Shown here in pieces: positions 54,522 through 64,000 of a stretch of DNA of 64,000 bases (its first letter is position 1; the number at the start of each line of letters is the position of its first letter). Both the position numbers and the translations under genes were made by a program. Location of the stretch: contig CAZSDP010000008.1 of assembly GCA_964605665.1 (NCBI GenBank), positions 82,710 through 146,709 on the forward strand, read 5' to 3'. The notes below the pieces were generated by a model. It did not search any database. It saw only the letters and a program-made list of their open reading frames with translations, and was not told the DNA's origin. Origin of the DNA: CAZSDP01 sp964605665 (GTDB lineage: Bacteria > Planctomycetota > UBA8108 > UBA1146).

Positions 54522-57056
54522 TCATGCCATCGCCTTCCATACCGTTTGCCCACGACTTCTTCGGTAGAAGATCTCGAGCAAGAAGAGGATCAACGACAAG
54601 AGGAAACAGTATGGGTATAGCTCGAGGATCGACCTCGGCGCCGCCCCTCCTCCCGTGGTCGGTTCGAAGGCACTCAATGCAGCGAGCGGTACTTCATTGC
54701 CACCGGTCGCCAGGGCGAGGGCTGACATGTCGAGAGCAGACTGGGGATCGACCTGGGTTTCTGGAGCCCGCTCCACGTTTGCCGGGGAGACCAACCGCAC
54801 ATCGCCACGATCTCCTGCGACCGTTCCTGCGACAATCCGAACCGCTTCTCCCTGATCACGCTCGAGTTCAGCGACGAAGTATCCTGGTGCGCGCTCGTTG
54901 AAGGAGAGCGCCCGCGGCTCTTCCCCCTCTCCCCACCAGTCTCCTCGAGGGAGCGAAGCGTTCGATTGGCGTCTCTCGGCGATCACTTGCAGGCGCCGTC
55001 CATCTTCTTCGAGACGGAAGTGATAGGGACCGATCCCATCGTTGGAGGTGCGGGCGAAGACGCGAGCCAAAAATGCCCCATAGTCATCCCACGCTTGCCA
55101 ACGATCGGTTCCGGGACCGGTCGGTTCGGTCAAGAAGGTGGTCGATCGACCGAGCCCCGCCCGCCAGCTGGCCAAGACCGGGTGCCCTTCTTCTCGGGTG
55201 CGCAGCACCACCTCCGCTCCCGGACGCGCGCGGCTCTCCACATAACCGGAGACCGAAGGGATCGATCGTGGTTCGACATCTCCCCACCATCCTTCACCCC
55301 CCCGCGGCTCCAACGGGTGACTCCCCGGCCTGTATGCAGGAAGTCGCGCAGTGGAGGGCTGCTTGAGCATGATCTCCGGGAGATTGAAGCGATCGCTAGC
55401 GTTGTAGTAGCGTCCATTGCCCCAATCGGCGAGCTGCACCAGAAATTCCCCGTGTCGCGCCGGACCGACGAGAACGGTCGAGACGCAGATACCGTCGCGC
55501 GCCATCCTCCGCAGGAGAGATTCATACGGACCCGTTTCAACTCCGGCATCGGTCAACACCAACACGTGTTTGTAGCGGGTCTGCATATTGCGCAACCCGT
55601 AGTACGCCTCTTCGATCGCAGGAAGGAGAATCGTTCCGCCACCTGCATCGAGCCGGTTGAGCGCCCTTTGGATCTCGATGGCGTTCGCCGCCGATTGCAT
55701 CGGAGCTGCCCAATGCTTCGTCCCATAGAACTCGACGATGCCCACCTTGTCGTGGGGAAGCAAACGGCGAATCGCCAGCCGGGTGACCTCCTTGGCCAAG
55801 ATCATTCGGTTCCCCGACATCGAGCCGGAGGTATCGATGATCACCGCCAAGGCGGTGGAAGGGTCTTTCTTCTCTTCCTTTTGCACGAACTCGACGGGAA
55901 GCACTCCAGCGAGTGGAGACTCGTGATAGCCACCGGGACCGAAGCTCCCGCCACCTCCAGCCATCACCACTCCAAGCCCCCGATCGCGCACCGCATCGGC
56001 GACCGCTTCCTGGATCGGTTCCGGCACACTATCCGCCGGTCGATCATCGAGCATCACCATGTCGAACCGATCGAGATCGAGTGCGTTCGCTCCTGAATTC
56101 GAAGTGTTCTCTTCGAAGTCGAATCCGGCTCCGAGCAACTCTTCCAATCGATCCCGACCGCCGGTGACGCGCTCCCCGAGATAGAGAACCCGCAGTGGAT
56201 CTTGAACGGCGATCTCCGTTCTCCACTGCTGATTGCTCCGATCGATGTCTTCACCCGACGTCGCTTCGACCTCGACGACCACCGGTAGGAAACCCGCCTC
56301 TTCCGGTTCGAAGGTGAACGGGATGCGAGTGCGTCCCGACACGGGGACCTCTTCGATCTGAGTGAGCACGATCGGTTCCCCATCGCGTGGGGCGATGCTG
56401 ATCCGGACCGTCGCGGTCGCGGAACCGATCACGTCGACCGAGCCTCGGGCGGTGGAACCGATCCGAATCGGCTCTTCGAAAGAGACCCCGACCGGACGCA
56501 GATCTCGATCTCCTCGACGGTCGAGGGTGACGGTGTGGATCGGGATCTCGCGAGCGACCAGCGACTGCACCGCCTCTCCCCAATCTCGAGAAGTGGCATC
56601 GCCATCGCTGATCAAGGTCACCGCACCGCGAGAACCATCGGGGATCGAGGACGCCGCGACGATGAGCGCATCCCCGAGGGGCGATCGATCGGAGTCGACG
56701 CGCTTCACCTCATCGAATCGGAATCGAGCTGGATTCGCGCGCCCCTCACCATTGGACATCGAAAGAAGAACGGTCCGCTCCGACTCCAACCGTCGCTGCA
56801 CCGAAGCAAGCGCTTGCATCGCTTCGGTAACTTGGTCATCGCCAGCGCTGAGAGTGCCATCGACGACGAACAGATGATGCTCTGTTCGATCCTGGTTCGG
56901 CACCGTCGGCCCCGCCAATCCGATCACCAGCAATCCGAGGAGGAGCGACCGAATCGCGCCTTGTCGAAGATCGCCCAGTCGGTTCGGCCAGAACCAAACG
57001 AGCGGAATCGCTGCGAGCAGCCAGAGCCAAGCGGGGCTGGTGAAGGTGGGGAACAT
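54522..57056 (-). CDS. Membrane VWA-domain protein with GATase1-like region
   Basis: 844 residues. N-terminal membrane helices (about 5-50, SPAWLWLLAAIPLVWFWP and LLLGLLVIGLAGP), degenerate VWA-like region (about 60-190), Ig-like region, then a GATase1-like stretch (about 290-400: RVLYLGERVTGGRDRLEELL, GLGVVMAGGGGSFGPGGY), a real VWA domain with the MIDAS motif DTSGSMSG near residue 410 and a second metal-binding part at LTDAGVETG, and one C-terminal membrane helix. Typical of the large VWA protein in planctomycete MoxR clusters. The ATG at 57056 overlaps the preceding stop by one base (TGATG). Confidence 0.88.
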   Translation of the reverse strand: MFPTFTSPAWLWLLAAIPLVWFWPNRLGDLRQGAIRSLLLGLLVIGLAGPTVPNQDRTEHHLFVVDGTLSAGDDQVTEAMQALASVQRRLESERTVLLSMSNGEGRANPARFRFDEVKRVDSDRSPLGDALIVAASSIPDGSRGAVTLISDGDATSRDWGEAVQSLVAREIPIHTVTLDRRGDRDLRPVGVSFEEPIRIGSTARGSVDVIGSATATVRISIAPRDGEPIVLTQIEEVPVSGRTRIPFTFEPEEAGFLPVVVEVEATSGEDIDRSNQQWRTEIAVQDPLRVLYLGERVTGGRDRLEELLGAGFDFEENTSNSGANALDLDRFDMVMLDDRPADSVPEPIQEAVADAVRDRGLGVVMAGGGGSFGPGGYHESPLAGVLPVEFVQKEEKKDPSTALAVIIDTSGSMSGNRMILAKEVTRLAIRRLLPHDKVGIVEFYGTKHWAAPMQSAANAIEIQRALNRLDAGGGTILLPAIEEAYYGLRNMQTRYKHVLVLTDAGVETGPYESLLRRMARDGICVSTVLVGPARHGEFLVQLADWGNGRYYNASDRFNLPEIMLKQPSTARLPAYRPGSHPLEPRGGEGWWGDVEPRSIPSVSGYVESRARPGAEVVLRTREEGHPVLASWRAGLGRSTTFLTEPTGPGTDRWQAWDDYGAFLARVFARTSNDGIGPYHFRLEEDGRRLQVIAERRQSNASLPRGDWWGEGEEPRALSFNERAPGYFVAELERDQGEAVRIVAGTVAGDRGDVRLVSPANVERAPETQVDPQSALDMSALALATGGNEVPLAALSAFEPTTGGGAAPRSILELYPYCFLLSLILFLLEIFYRRSRGQTVWKAMA

Positions 57057-58768
57057 CACGGCACCTCCCCACGTCGATGCCAGAACCACTCCACAAGAAG
57101 TAGCACCAGCGCCAAGACTCCGAGCAACCGCCCGAGGGAGGAGCGCGCCCCACTCGGCAACATGGTGGCTTCGCGATCGGCGGCGGCAGACTCTTCGGTG
57201 CCGGCGCGATCGAGCAATGAGACCGTGACCTCACTCTGACCAGCCGCGGTGTACTCGCCGGCGAAGGGCGGACGCAGAGGTGCACCGACCGAATCAAAAC
57301 GGGAAACGGTGCCGTCGATCGTCGTGGTCCAAGGACCGGATACCGATCTGCGCTGACCTGCTGCTACCTCGGCGGGGAATTCCTCGATCTCGAGAATCCA
57401 GCGGAGCGACAACGCGATAAAGAGGGGAAAGGAACGAGAGTTGACGAAGTTGAAGTCCTCCGCGAGAAGATCGCTCCACACCCCGATCGATCGCCTCGAA
57501 CCCGGTCGTGCTCCGAGAGTGATCGGTCGACCCGACGACTCGGCGAGTTCCATCGCATCGACTTGGTCGAGTCCCAATGCGATCAGAGCACGCTCGAGAA
57601 CTTCAGCGGATGAAACATCATCGCGGTGGGTGAGCAAGATCGACTCTTCTTGATCGTCGAGGGAGACAAATTCGAGAGCGGGAAGATCTCCCCCGAGGAG
57701 TTCTCCCTCCCGACGCACGACCACTCGCGCTCCTTCGGTGACCAGCTGCACCGCGCGATCGGAGCTGAGCACCGGTTCGAGCCACGGAGCGAGACTCGGA
57801 GAGAGAAGCACCGAGATCGGCTGGCGCACCGGCAAAACCCGCGCTGCTCGATCGTCGAGGGGATTTCCATCGGTGCCGATCACCGCAACCTCGAACAGTC
57901 CCCCGTTTGCCGGCAGATCTCGGAAGATCCACTCCGCCCGATTTCCTTCGACAACGCGCTCTCCCCGCTCGAGCACCGACTGACCGTCGAGGGTCGCGGT
58001 GATCGCGACCGCATCTACACTCAGTGATCGACGACTTCTCACTTCGACCAGAAGATCGACCCGCTCCCAGATGCCACTCTCAGCGGCGGAGACACCGCAG
58101 GCGGTGATGCCGACATTTGCCACGGCGCTTTCCTCATTGGTGAGGAGGGGAACAACCGAGACTCCCGGTGGAAGACTCGCGCGCAATCGCGCCGAGATCG
58201 GCGTCTCCCCCACCACCCACACGGTGGCGGAGGGGGCGGTGCTCAACGTCTCGAGATGCGCAGTGAGCGTGCGCTCGATCGAGGAGGGAGCCGCCGCCGG
58301 CGCCAAAGAAACAGATCGCTCCTCGAGCAGTCGTGTCGCTTCGCCAGGAGCGAGCAAGGTCTTGCTCTCTCCCGCACACAAAATCACCGTCCGCCGCTCC
58401 CTCGGCAACTGCGCAACGGTTTTCTCGGCCAGAGAGAGCGCTCGTTCAAAACTCCCCGCCGATGCCATCCGAGCAGAGCCATCGATCAGCACCAGATGTT
58501 GCGCACCGGAACGACGATCGACATCGAGACCGGTCGTCGCCAGCCAGAGCAGGGTCAAGATCCCCAGCAAGAAGAGATAGATCAGCGGATGCCGAAAGCG
58601 CTGAACGAGCACTCTCGCCCGCGCTTCTTCGACCGCTTCGCGCCAGAAGAGGGTCGAGACGACGCGCACCGGTCGATGCCGAACTCGCAGCCGCTGTAAC
58701 AGGTAGAGGATGCCAGCGATGGCTGCCAATCCGAGGATGGTCGCACCAGCACCGAGAAGAGAGGTCAT
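57056..58768 (-). CDS. BatA-like membrane protein with VWA-like domain
   Basis: 570 residues: BatA/aerotolerance-type N-terminus (membrane helix ATILGLAAIAGILYLLQRLR, then RPVRVVSTLFWREAVEEARA and a second helix PLIYLFLLGILTLLWL), a VWA-like domain lacking a full MIDAS (HLVLIDGSARMASAG in place of DxSxS), a mixed C-terminal region and a last membrane helix (LGRLLGVLALVLLLVEWFW). Overlaps DUF58 by ATGA. By family precedent it acts with MoxR and DUF58 in a membrane complex. Confidence 0.87.
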   Translation of the reverse strand: MTSLLGAGATILGLAAIAGILYLLQRLRVRHRPVRVVSTLFWREAVEEARARVLVQRFRHPLIYLFLLGILTLLWLATTGLDVDRRSGAQHLVLIDGSARMASAGSFERALSLAEKTVAQLPRERRTVILCAGESKTLLAPGEATRLLEERSVSLAPAAAPSSIERTLTAHLETLSTAPSATVWVVGETPISARLRASLPPGVSVVPLLTNEESAVANVGITACGVSAAESGIWERVDLLVEVRSRRSLSVDAVAITATLDGQSVLERGERVVEGNRAEWIFRDLPANGGLFEVAVIGTDGNPLDDRAARVLPVRQPISVLLSPSLAPWLEPVLSSDRAVQLVTEGARVVVRREGELLGGDLPALEFVSLDDQEESILLTHRDDVSSAEVLERALIALGLDQVDAMELAESSGRPITLGARPGSRRSIGVWSDLLAEDFNFVNSRSFPLFIALSLRWILEIEEFPAEVAAGQRRSVSGPWTTTIDGTVSRFDSVGAPLRPPFAGEYTAAGQSEVTVSLLDRAGTEESAAADREATMLPSGARSSLGRLLGVLALVLLLVEWFWHRRGEVP

Positions 58769-59664
58769 GCTTCGTACCTCCCCCCTTCGAAGAGCGCTGC
58801 GAGTTGTGGGACCAGTTCTTCATCGGTTTCAATCCGCAGCAACCCCGCGGAGCGGCGGCGTGCGAAGGTGATCAACTCCTGGTGAAAACGATCGTGCGCA
58901 TCGCGAACCCGCTCGAGTATTGTCGCGGTGATCGAAACATCTTCCTGAGCGCCACTCTCGCAATCGACCAATTCCACATCGCCGGTCAACGCCGGGTCTC
59001 GATCGGTCGATCGCCAAAGAGGGACCAAGAGGAGCCGGTGTCGTTGAGAACCGAGGGCATCCTTGATCGCTTCGATCCCCGCTTCGTCGAAGAAGTCGCT
59101 GATCACCACCAACAGTCCTTCGCGCAGTCCCAGATGGGCAAAGCGACGGAACGATCGGCGAAAGTCGGTGTTCCCTTTCGGTGATATTTCCGCGAGAGCT
59201 TGTGCGACTCGCATCGTCCGATCTCGTCCTGACGCGGGACGGAGCGCGACTTCCAAGTCTTCCCCAAAGGTGAAGACCCCGACCCGATCGTGCTGATGGA
59301 GAGCGATCGTCGCCAAGGCAAAGGCGGTTCGCAATCCAGCTCGGATCCGCGGCGGCTCTTCCAAGAAAAGACTCTCGGAAGTATCGACCGCCAAGTAGAC
59401 GGGGAGATCTTCCAACTCTTCGAACAACCGTAGAAACACCCGACCGAGTCTGCGGTAGATATTCCAATCGATCGCCCGAAAGTCATCTCCCGGAGAGTAC
59501 GGCCGAAAATCTCGGAATTCGATTCCCGAGCCGAGATCTCGCGAGCGCTGTTCGGCAGGTCTCCCTCCGCGCGCGACGCGTCGCGCGACGAGACGTAACC
59601 GATGCACCGCCTCGAGAAACGCGGGATCGAAGAGTTCAGACTCGGTGATGACCGACTTTGCCAT
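58765..59664 (-). CDS. DUF58 domain protein
   Basis: 299 residues with the DUF58 signature GIEFRDFRPYSPGDDFRAIDWNIYRR near residue 48 (shown in two pieces: GIEFRDFRPYSPGDD and FRAIDWNIYRR) and a VWA-like fold after it (AVDTSESLF, LVVISDFFDEAGI). DUF58 proteins always sit beside MoxR ATPases. ATG at 59664, seven bases after the moxR stop. No signal or membrane segment, so cytosolic. Confidence 0.93.
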   Translation of the reverse strand: MAKSVITESELFDPAFLEAVHRLRLVARRVARGGRPAEQRSRDLGSGIEFRDFRPYSPGDDFRAIDWNIYRRLGRVFLRLFEELEDLPVYLAVDTSESLFLEEPPRIRAGLRTAFALATIALHQHDRVGVFTFGEDLEVALRPASGRDRTMRVAQALAEISPKGNTDFRRSFRRFAHLGLREGLLVVISDFFDEAGIEAIKDALGSQRHRLLLVPLWRSTDRDPALTGDVELVDCESGAQEDVSITATILERVRDAHDRFHQELITFARRRSAGLLRIETDEELVPQLAALFEGGRYEA

Positions 59665-59671
59665 CGCGAAA

Positions 59672-60670
59672 CTATGCCGGTGGTTTCACGTGAGACAACA
59701 CGGCATCCACGATGGCGTCTGGGGTGATCCCCTCCGACTGCCCGTGGAAGTTGACGATCACCCGATGCCGCAAGACATCGTGGGCTGCGGCGCGCAGGTC
59801 CTCGCTCGCCACCGAATAGCGACCCGCCAAGAGTGCGTTGACCTTACCGGCGAGGATCAACCCTTGGGCACCTCGCGGACTCGAACCGAGCGCAACATTC
59901 TCGTTGACCAATTCCGGCGCATGGGGGCTATTCGGCTGGGTTCCGACCACCAGATGGATCGCGTCCATCTGCACCGCCTCCGGCACCGGTACCCCACGAA
60001 CGATTTCACGCATCGCCATGATCTCCGGTCCGCTCGACACTGCCATAGCGCGAGCGTCTGCGGTGCCGGTGGTGCGGTCGAGGATCGCCTTGTATTCGGA
60101 AATTTTTGGGTAGTCGACGATCACCTTGAAGAGGAAACGGTCGAGCTGTGCTTCGGGAAGGGGGTAGGTCCCTTCCTGCTCCACCGGGTTCTGAGTCGCC
60201 ATCACGCAGTATGGTTCTTCGAGCGAGATGGTGCGCTTGCCGACGGTGATCTGCCGCTCCTGCATCGCTTCCAACAATGCCGACTGCGTCTTCGGAGTGG
60301 CTCGGTTGATCTCATCCGCCAAGACCAAGTTCGCGACGAGGGGACCTTGCTGGAATTGCAGCTGATGTCCACCTCCCTCGGTATCGATCAACACCGAGGT
60401 GCCTTGGATGTCGGCAGGCATCATGTCGGGAGTAAATTGGATTCGACTGAAGTCGATGTCGACCGATTCACCGAGGGTACGGACCAACATCGTTTTCCCG
60501 AGTCCAGGCACCCCCTCCAACATCACGTGCCCTCCCGCCAAGAGTGCGGTCAGCACCGAATCGATCACCTCTTCTTGACCGACGATGACTTTTCCCACTT
60601 CCGACTTGATTCGGGCGTGACAAGCGCGGAAGTCCTCCGCGGCTTTTTGGGCATTGGCTGCGTCGCTCAC
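59672..60670 (-). CDS. MoxR-family AAA+ ATPase
   Basis: 332 residues. Walker A GVPGLGKT, Walker B LVLADEINRA, sensor 1 region VMATQNPVEQEGTYPLPEAQLDRF (pieces: VMATQNPVEQEGT, PEAQLDRFLF). MoxR ATPases are chaperone-like and work with VWA-domain proteins, inserting metals or remodelling partners. The GTG start at 60670 overlaps the upstream gene's stop (GTGA). Confidence 0.95.
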   Translation of the reverse strand: MSDAANAQKAAEDFRACHARIKSEVGKVIVGQEEVIDSVLTALLAGGHVMLEGVPGLGKTMLVRTLGESVDIDFSRIQFTPDMMPADIQGTSVLIDTEGGGHQLQFQQGPLVANLVLADEINRATPKTQSALLEAMQERQITVGKRTISLEEPYCVMATQNPVEQEGTYPLPEAQLDRFLFKVIVDYPKISEYKAILDRTTGTADARAMAVSSGPEIMAMREIVRGVPVPEAVQMDAIHLVVGTQPNSPHAPELVNENVALGSSPRGAQGLILAGKVNALLAGRYSVASEDLRAAAHDVLRHRVIVNFHGQSEGITPDAIVDAVLSHVKPPA

Positions 60671-62187
60671 TCAGATTCCTCATCTTTCTCCACGGGACCG
60701 TCGTCGGTTCGCAACACTCGATAGTAACTCTGAAGAAGATCGCGCATCCAAGGAACCAAGTCGGGGCGTGCGACCCGACCGATCCCGCTCTGTCGCGGGA
60801 CACGCGCGGTGGCGGCGATCTCCGGTGCTTCCTCTTGCTGTGGTTCCACTCGCTCCTGGGTGATCTTCGTTTTACCGGGGTTCGGTCGCCCTTTGACGTG
60901 ATCGGGGATCGGCACTCCGAGAACCAAAGAGGCGACCCCTCGCGATTTCTTTCGTTCTGACTGTCCACCCCGACCATTCGCATCGGGGTTCTTGCCATTC
61001 CCAAATCCGATCGTCAGATCTCGGTTCACCGGAGGCTTGCGGTCTCGCAGCTGCGGCTGCATTCCACCGCGCGCATCGGAATTGTCGAACTCGTCGTCGA
61101 CTTCTTCATCTTCCTCGAGATCTTCCTCATCTTCTGAGGTGACCTGATCTTTACTCGACCACTTTGAGGTAGAGGGGCTCTTGCTCGAACCACTCGCCGC
61201 ACCCCGCCCCGCGGTCGCTCCCGAAGACTCTTCCGGCACTTTGGGCGGAGTCTTCGCTTCCTCTTGTGGCTTCGCTTCCTTCGGCTTCTTCTGCGTCCGT
61301 CGCGATTTTTCTTGTTGCGATTCGCTCGCCTGACTCTGATTCGACGGCGCCCCCTTCGACTGACTCGCCCCACTCGACGACGCGGCGGATGAGCTCTTCC
61401 CCGACGTGGTCTTACCGAGGGTCTTCTTCACGTCGTCTGACACCTCACCCGATCGTTCCCCACCGGGCTCGGTCCCCGAAGGTTTCTGATCGAGGCTCTT
61501 TGCCGGAGGAGGAACCGCCGGCGGAAGAACCACCGCCGGTCGTTCAGAGCTCTCTTCCTGATCGGGAGTCCGATCGGCCAACGCGACTTCCGTACCGGCC
61601 CCATCGCCGGGGAGGAAGGACTCGGTAGCCGCGGGAGGAAGCTCGAGAGAGATGGCGAGCATCAACAACAGCAACACCGCGAAAGCGCGTAGCCCAGGGG
61701 TCGACCCGACGGTCGGAAGTGGGGTGCGCGGCAAACCAGATTCCAGCGCGTCCTGTACTGCCTCGTTGGCGTCGGCGATCGCCGCCTGCATGAAGGGGGT
61801 CTGCGCTGGAAGAGTAGAGAACTCCCGCGCTGCGATCAGGCGATCTTCGAGGTGGAGCGCCCGGTCGATCTCGGCGATCGCCACTGCGTCCTCGATCGGA
61901 GCAGTCGCTCGACGCGCCGCCCGGAGCAAGATCCACAGAGCACCGAGGAGCAGCGAGAGCGTGATCAACGCGGTGGTGGAGAAGAGACTGACCCCGAAGA
62001 TGATCGCGCTTCCGATCTCCAATAGTGCCGGAAGCCCGGCGAGGAAGAGCGCCGCATCGAGAGATGCGAATGCACTATCGATCACCCGCTCTTCTCGCAT
62101 CGTCTGGCGGGTCCGCCGAGCGATCGTCTGGAGATTCGCCTCGAGGGGAGATTGCGGCGAAGCGTGAGAAGTCGTGTCGTTCACCAT
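60667..62187 (-). CDS. Membrane protein with long low-complexity linker (MoxR cluster)
   Basis: 506 residues. Two to three N-terminal membrane helices (about 40-90, LFLAGLPALLEIGSAIIFGV and TTALITLSLLLGALWIL), a helical stretch and another membrane helix near 170 (AFAVLLLLMLAISLEL), then about 220 residues of disordered Ser/Gly/Lys/Glu-rich sequence, then a compact C-terminal motif (VLGVPIPDHVKGRPNPGKTKI, shown for its VPIPD..GRPNPGKTK core) that I recall from planctomycete MoxR clusters. Function unknown. Overlaps both neighbours. Confidence 0.8.
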   Translation of the reverse strand: MVNDTTSHASPQSPLEANLQTIARRTRQTMREERVIDSAFASLDAALFLAGLPALLEIGSAIIFGVSLFSTTALITLSLLLGALWILLRAARRATAPIEDAVAIAEIDRALHLEDRLIAAREFSTLPAQTPFMQAAIADANEAVQDALESGLPRTPLPTVGSTPGLRAFAVLLLLMLAISLELPPAATESFLPGDGAGTEVALADRTPDQEESSERPAVVLPPAVPPPAKSLDQKPSGTEPGGERSGEVSDDVKKTLGKTTSGKSSSAASSSGASQSKGAPSNQSQASESQQEKSRRTQKKPKEAKPQEEAKTPPKVPEESSGATAGRGAASGSSKSPSTSKWSSKDQVTSEDEEDLEEDEEVDDEFDNSDARGGMQPQLRDRKPPVNRDLTIGFGNGKNPDANGRGGQSERKKSRGVASLVLGVPIPDHVKGRPNPGKTKITQERVEPQQEEAPEIAATARVPRQSGIGRVARPDLVPWMRDLLQSYYRVLRTDDGPVEKDEESE

Positions 62188-64000
62188 GCGCTCTCCTCTT
62201 CGATCGGATCGCCCAGGTCGAGTTGAGCCGCCTGCACGATCTGCTGAGTCGACACATCGCGAACGAACGCGACGATGCTCACCTGCCGCGGATCGATCGA
62301 GACCGACAATCGGCTCGCCGCGCCGCCGCCCGCTTCTTCGTATTCTTCGAGGAAGGCGACATTTTCGGCGGTGATTTCATCGAGGGTCCGGGAGAACTCG
62401 ATCGTCGCCTTCCCATCGCGAGGGACGAGATCGACCCCGTACACCCGCCCGAGCAGCGAACCGCGCGCCAGCATCCGATGCACCACCACCTGCGCTTTGC
62501 CGGGGTAGAGAACTCCGCGCTCCGCCAAGACCACCTGCACTTGGCACGACTTCTTCGCTTCGCCTTCGACCTGAACCGAACCGTGAACACGGCCGTCGGC
62601 ATCGATTTCGGCGTCGATCGTCAGCTGAAAGGGGCTCGCCTTCTTCAGCCGCTCCAAAACCAAACGACGATTTTCTTCATAGAGTGGTTCGGCATTGCGC
62701 CACCGCTCCGCCCCGGGACCGAAATCTCGACCATCGATCACCGTTCGGGTCGGTTCGGCGAGGCCATAGGCGCGGGCGGCAGAAGAGCCGAGGTCATTCA
62801 TCGAAGCACACGGCTCGGGGACATCGAGGTGATGGACGAGCACGACCACTCGGTCGCGGGGGTAATGACTGAGCAAGCCCTCGATCGCCATCGCTCCGCC
62901 GACCGCGAAACTCTGCCAACCTTCTCCCTGCTTCCGACCAAAGTGTGGGTTGGTGAAGAGCTCCACCAAAACACAGTGGTTGTTGTCAGTTTCGGGAGTG
63001 ACTTCGAATTCGGTCGCGGCGGAGAAGTTGTGAACCTTACCTCGAATCATCCGGTCGACCAGATCGACAGAGAGGGTCTCTCCCCCCATCTTCTCTTGAA
63101 GTCGCTCGAGCCCAGCGATCGCTTGCGGTCCGGTCTCCGGGGGGATCACCGCTTGAATGTATTGAGACTGAGCGCGAAGCCACCGCTCTTGCCGCTCATA
63201 GAGTTCCCCCAACAGCAACTTCACTTTGCCGTCATCGGGGAGCCCGAACGCCGCCGACAAGAGATGCTCCCACGCTTCGTAGTTGTCCCCTTCGGCGAGG
63301 AGCAGCTCTCCCACCTGGGTGTGCAGCTTGTGCACCGCCTCTGGGTATCGATCCTTGCGACCACTCTCGATGCCGAGCTGCCCCGCGAGAATCGCGAGAT
63401 CGGGACGTCTCGACTCGAGCAGCATCTTCATCGTGGCGAGCGCTTCGGTGCTGCGAAGATCTTCGATCCGCGTCTTGTCGATCCACTCCAAGGCGACGCG
63501 ACAATCCTCAGCTTCCGCTCCCAATTCGATCTGCAGCTCGAGTAAGAGCGGCGCAGCTTCCCGTGCCAATCGCGCATCCTCGTACTCTTCGAGAAACTGC
63601 AGCAGCGGCTCCGGTTCTTCTTCGATCCGTGCACGAAAGAACGCGAGATCTTCGATCGGAAACTCAGCGGGTTCCGTTTCGGTGAATCGGATCGATCGAT
63701 TCACCCGATCGACCTCGACTCGGAAGTGCTCGAGTAGGTTGATTCCCGTCACTCCGAGAGCGCCATCGGGATGGACTTGCACGATCGGCTCGGGACGGAG
63801 CGCGACATACTGATGGAGGTCGAGAGTCTTCAAGAAAACACTCCCGATGTCCCCGGCAGGATGATCGAGTTCTTCGCAGATATCGGCATCGACCACCGAG
63901 TCATAGCGCGCGGATCCGAGCGCCATCGCCCGCAGTTCTCCCCCTTCGAGCCGAACCGGAAACGACACCACGGACGTGCTCACAGAGCTCGCGAAGAAGA
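62181..64000 (-). CDS. Aspartyl-protease-like / TPR / thioredoxin-like protein (5' partial)
   Basis: The frame runs through the right edge (residues FFASSVST precede the GTG at 63983), so the start is outside the window. About 606 codons are seen. First ~120 residues resemble a retropepsin-like fold's ending (GVTGINLLEHFRVEVDRVNR), helical TPR-like repeats follow (about 130-320), then a thioredoxin-like region like DUF1223 (HCVLVELFTNPHFGRKQ, RVVVLVHHLDVPEPC) in which the active CxxC is missing, and a C-terminal beta domain. Overlaps the next gene by 7 bases. It opens the visible MoxR cluster. Confidence 0.7.
   Translation of the reverse strand, partial: FFASSVSTSVVSFPVRLEGGELRAMALGSARYDSVVDADICEELDHPAGDIGSVFLKTLDLHQYVALRPEPIVQVHPDGALGVTGINLLEHFRVEVDRVNRSIRFTETEPAEFPIEDLAFFRARIEEEPEPLLQFLEEYEDARLAREAAPLLLELQIELGAEAEDCRVALEWIDKTRIEDLRSTEALATMKMLLESRRPDLAILAGQLGIESGRKDRYPEAVHKLHTQVGELLLAEGDNYEAWEHLLSAAFGLPDDGKVKLLLGELYERQERWLRAQSQYIQAVIPPETGPQAIAGLERLQEKMGGETLSVDLVDRMIRGKVHNFSAATEFEVTPETDNNHCVLVELFTNPHFGRKQGEGWQSFAVGGAMAIEGLLSHYPRDRVVVLVHHLDVPEPCASMNDLGSSAARAYGLAEPTRTVIDGRDFGPGAERWRNAEPLYEENRRLVLERLKKASPFQLTIDAEIDADGRVHGSVQVEGEAKKSCQVQVVLAERGVLYPGKAQVVVHRMLARGSLLGRVYGVDLVPRDGKATIEFSRTLDEITAENVAFLEEYEEAGGGAASRLSVSIDPRQVSIVAFVRDVSTQQIVQAAQLDLGDPIEEESAW

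Overview
The window is a stretch of a GC-rich bacterial genome, most likely a planctomycete (Planctomycetota), assembled as a metagenomic scaffold. The lineage is inferred from gene content: a very large MoxR / DUF58 / VWA / VWA / TPR cluster, secreted proteins ending in a paired dockerin-like module that begins FIRGD and finishes Cys-Pro, a squalene-cyclase-like toroid protein with a signal peptide, a short housekeeping-type sigma factor, and two sigma-54 activators. There is no rRNA, tRNA, CRISPR array, transposase or prophage. Three runs of exactly 100 N (20261-20360, 38282-38381, 49835-49934) are scaffold joins of unknown true length.

Layout. 1-3004 (+): the end of a membrane-anchored protein, then a 2-oxoacid dehydrogenase E1 alpha/beta pair. 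3026-10153 (-): a compact operon read right to left, ugd, UDP-glucuronate decarboxylase, nadK, a degenerate sigma-54 activator and a membrane M28 peptidase. 10542-14415 (+): a DEAD-box helicase with a basic tail and a secreted toroid protein. 14604-20114 (-): an FG-GAP/dockerin surface protein, groEL, groES and a response regulator. 20709-22151 (+): mgtE, convergent with a second sigma-54 activator (22155-23783). 24150-31178 (+): a HEAT-like secreted protein, a sigma factor, apt and tldD. 31238-35395 (-): an acyl-CoA dehydrogenase and a three-domain hydrolase/DedA/ATP-grasp fusion. 36164-44746: DinB-like, TANGO2-like, carbonic anhydrase, YgiQ radical SAM, RluA-type pseudouridine synthase, AlkB-like dioxygenase, and two tandem cohesin-like/dockerin secreted paralogues. 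44847-64000 (-): one long cluster that runs off the right edge.

The strongest observation is at 44847-45845. What looks like two small genes is one thioredoxin-fold gene with an in-frame UGA at codon 92. A perfect 7-bp stem with a 6-nt loop lies 16 nt after that UGA, which is the position and form of a bacterial SECIS element. I propose a secreted selenoprotein, translationally coupled (ATGA) to an FHA protein at the end of the MoxR/VWA cluster. The Sec machinery is not in the window, so this remains a hypothesis.

A second theme is short tandem repeats (13-18 bp units, a different sequence at each place) in 5' intergenic regions: before groES, between the response regulator and mgtE, between the fusion gene and the DinB gene (two arrays), before the carbonic anhydrase, and before the FHA gene. 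Two of the three assembly gaps fall in such arrays. At one of them the contig ends share exactly 55 identical bases, so that gap may not be real.
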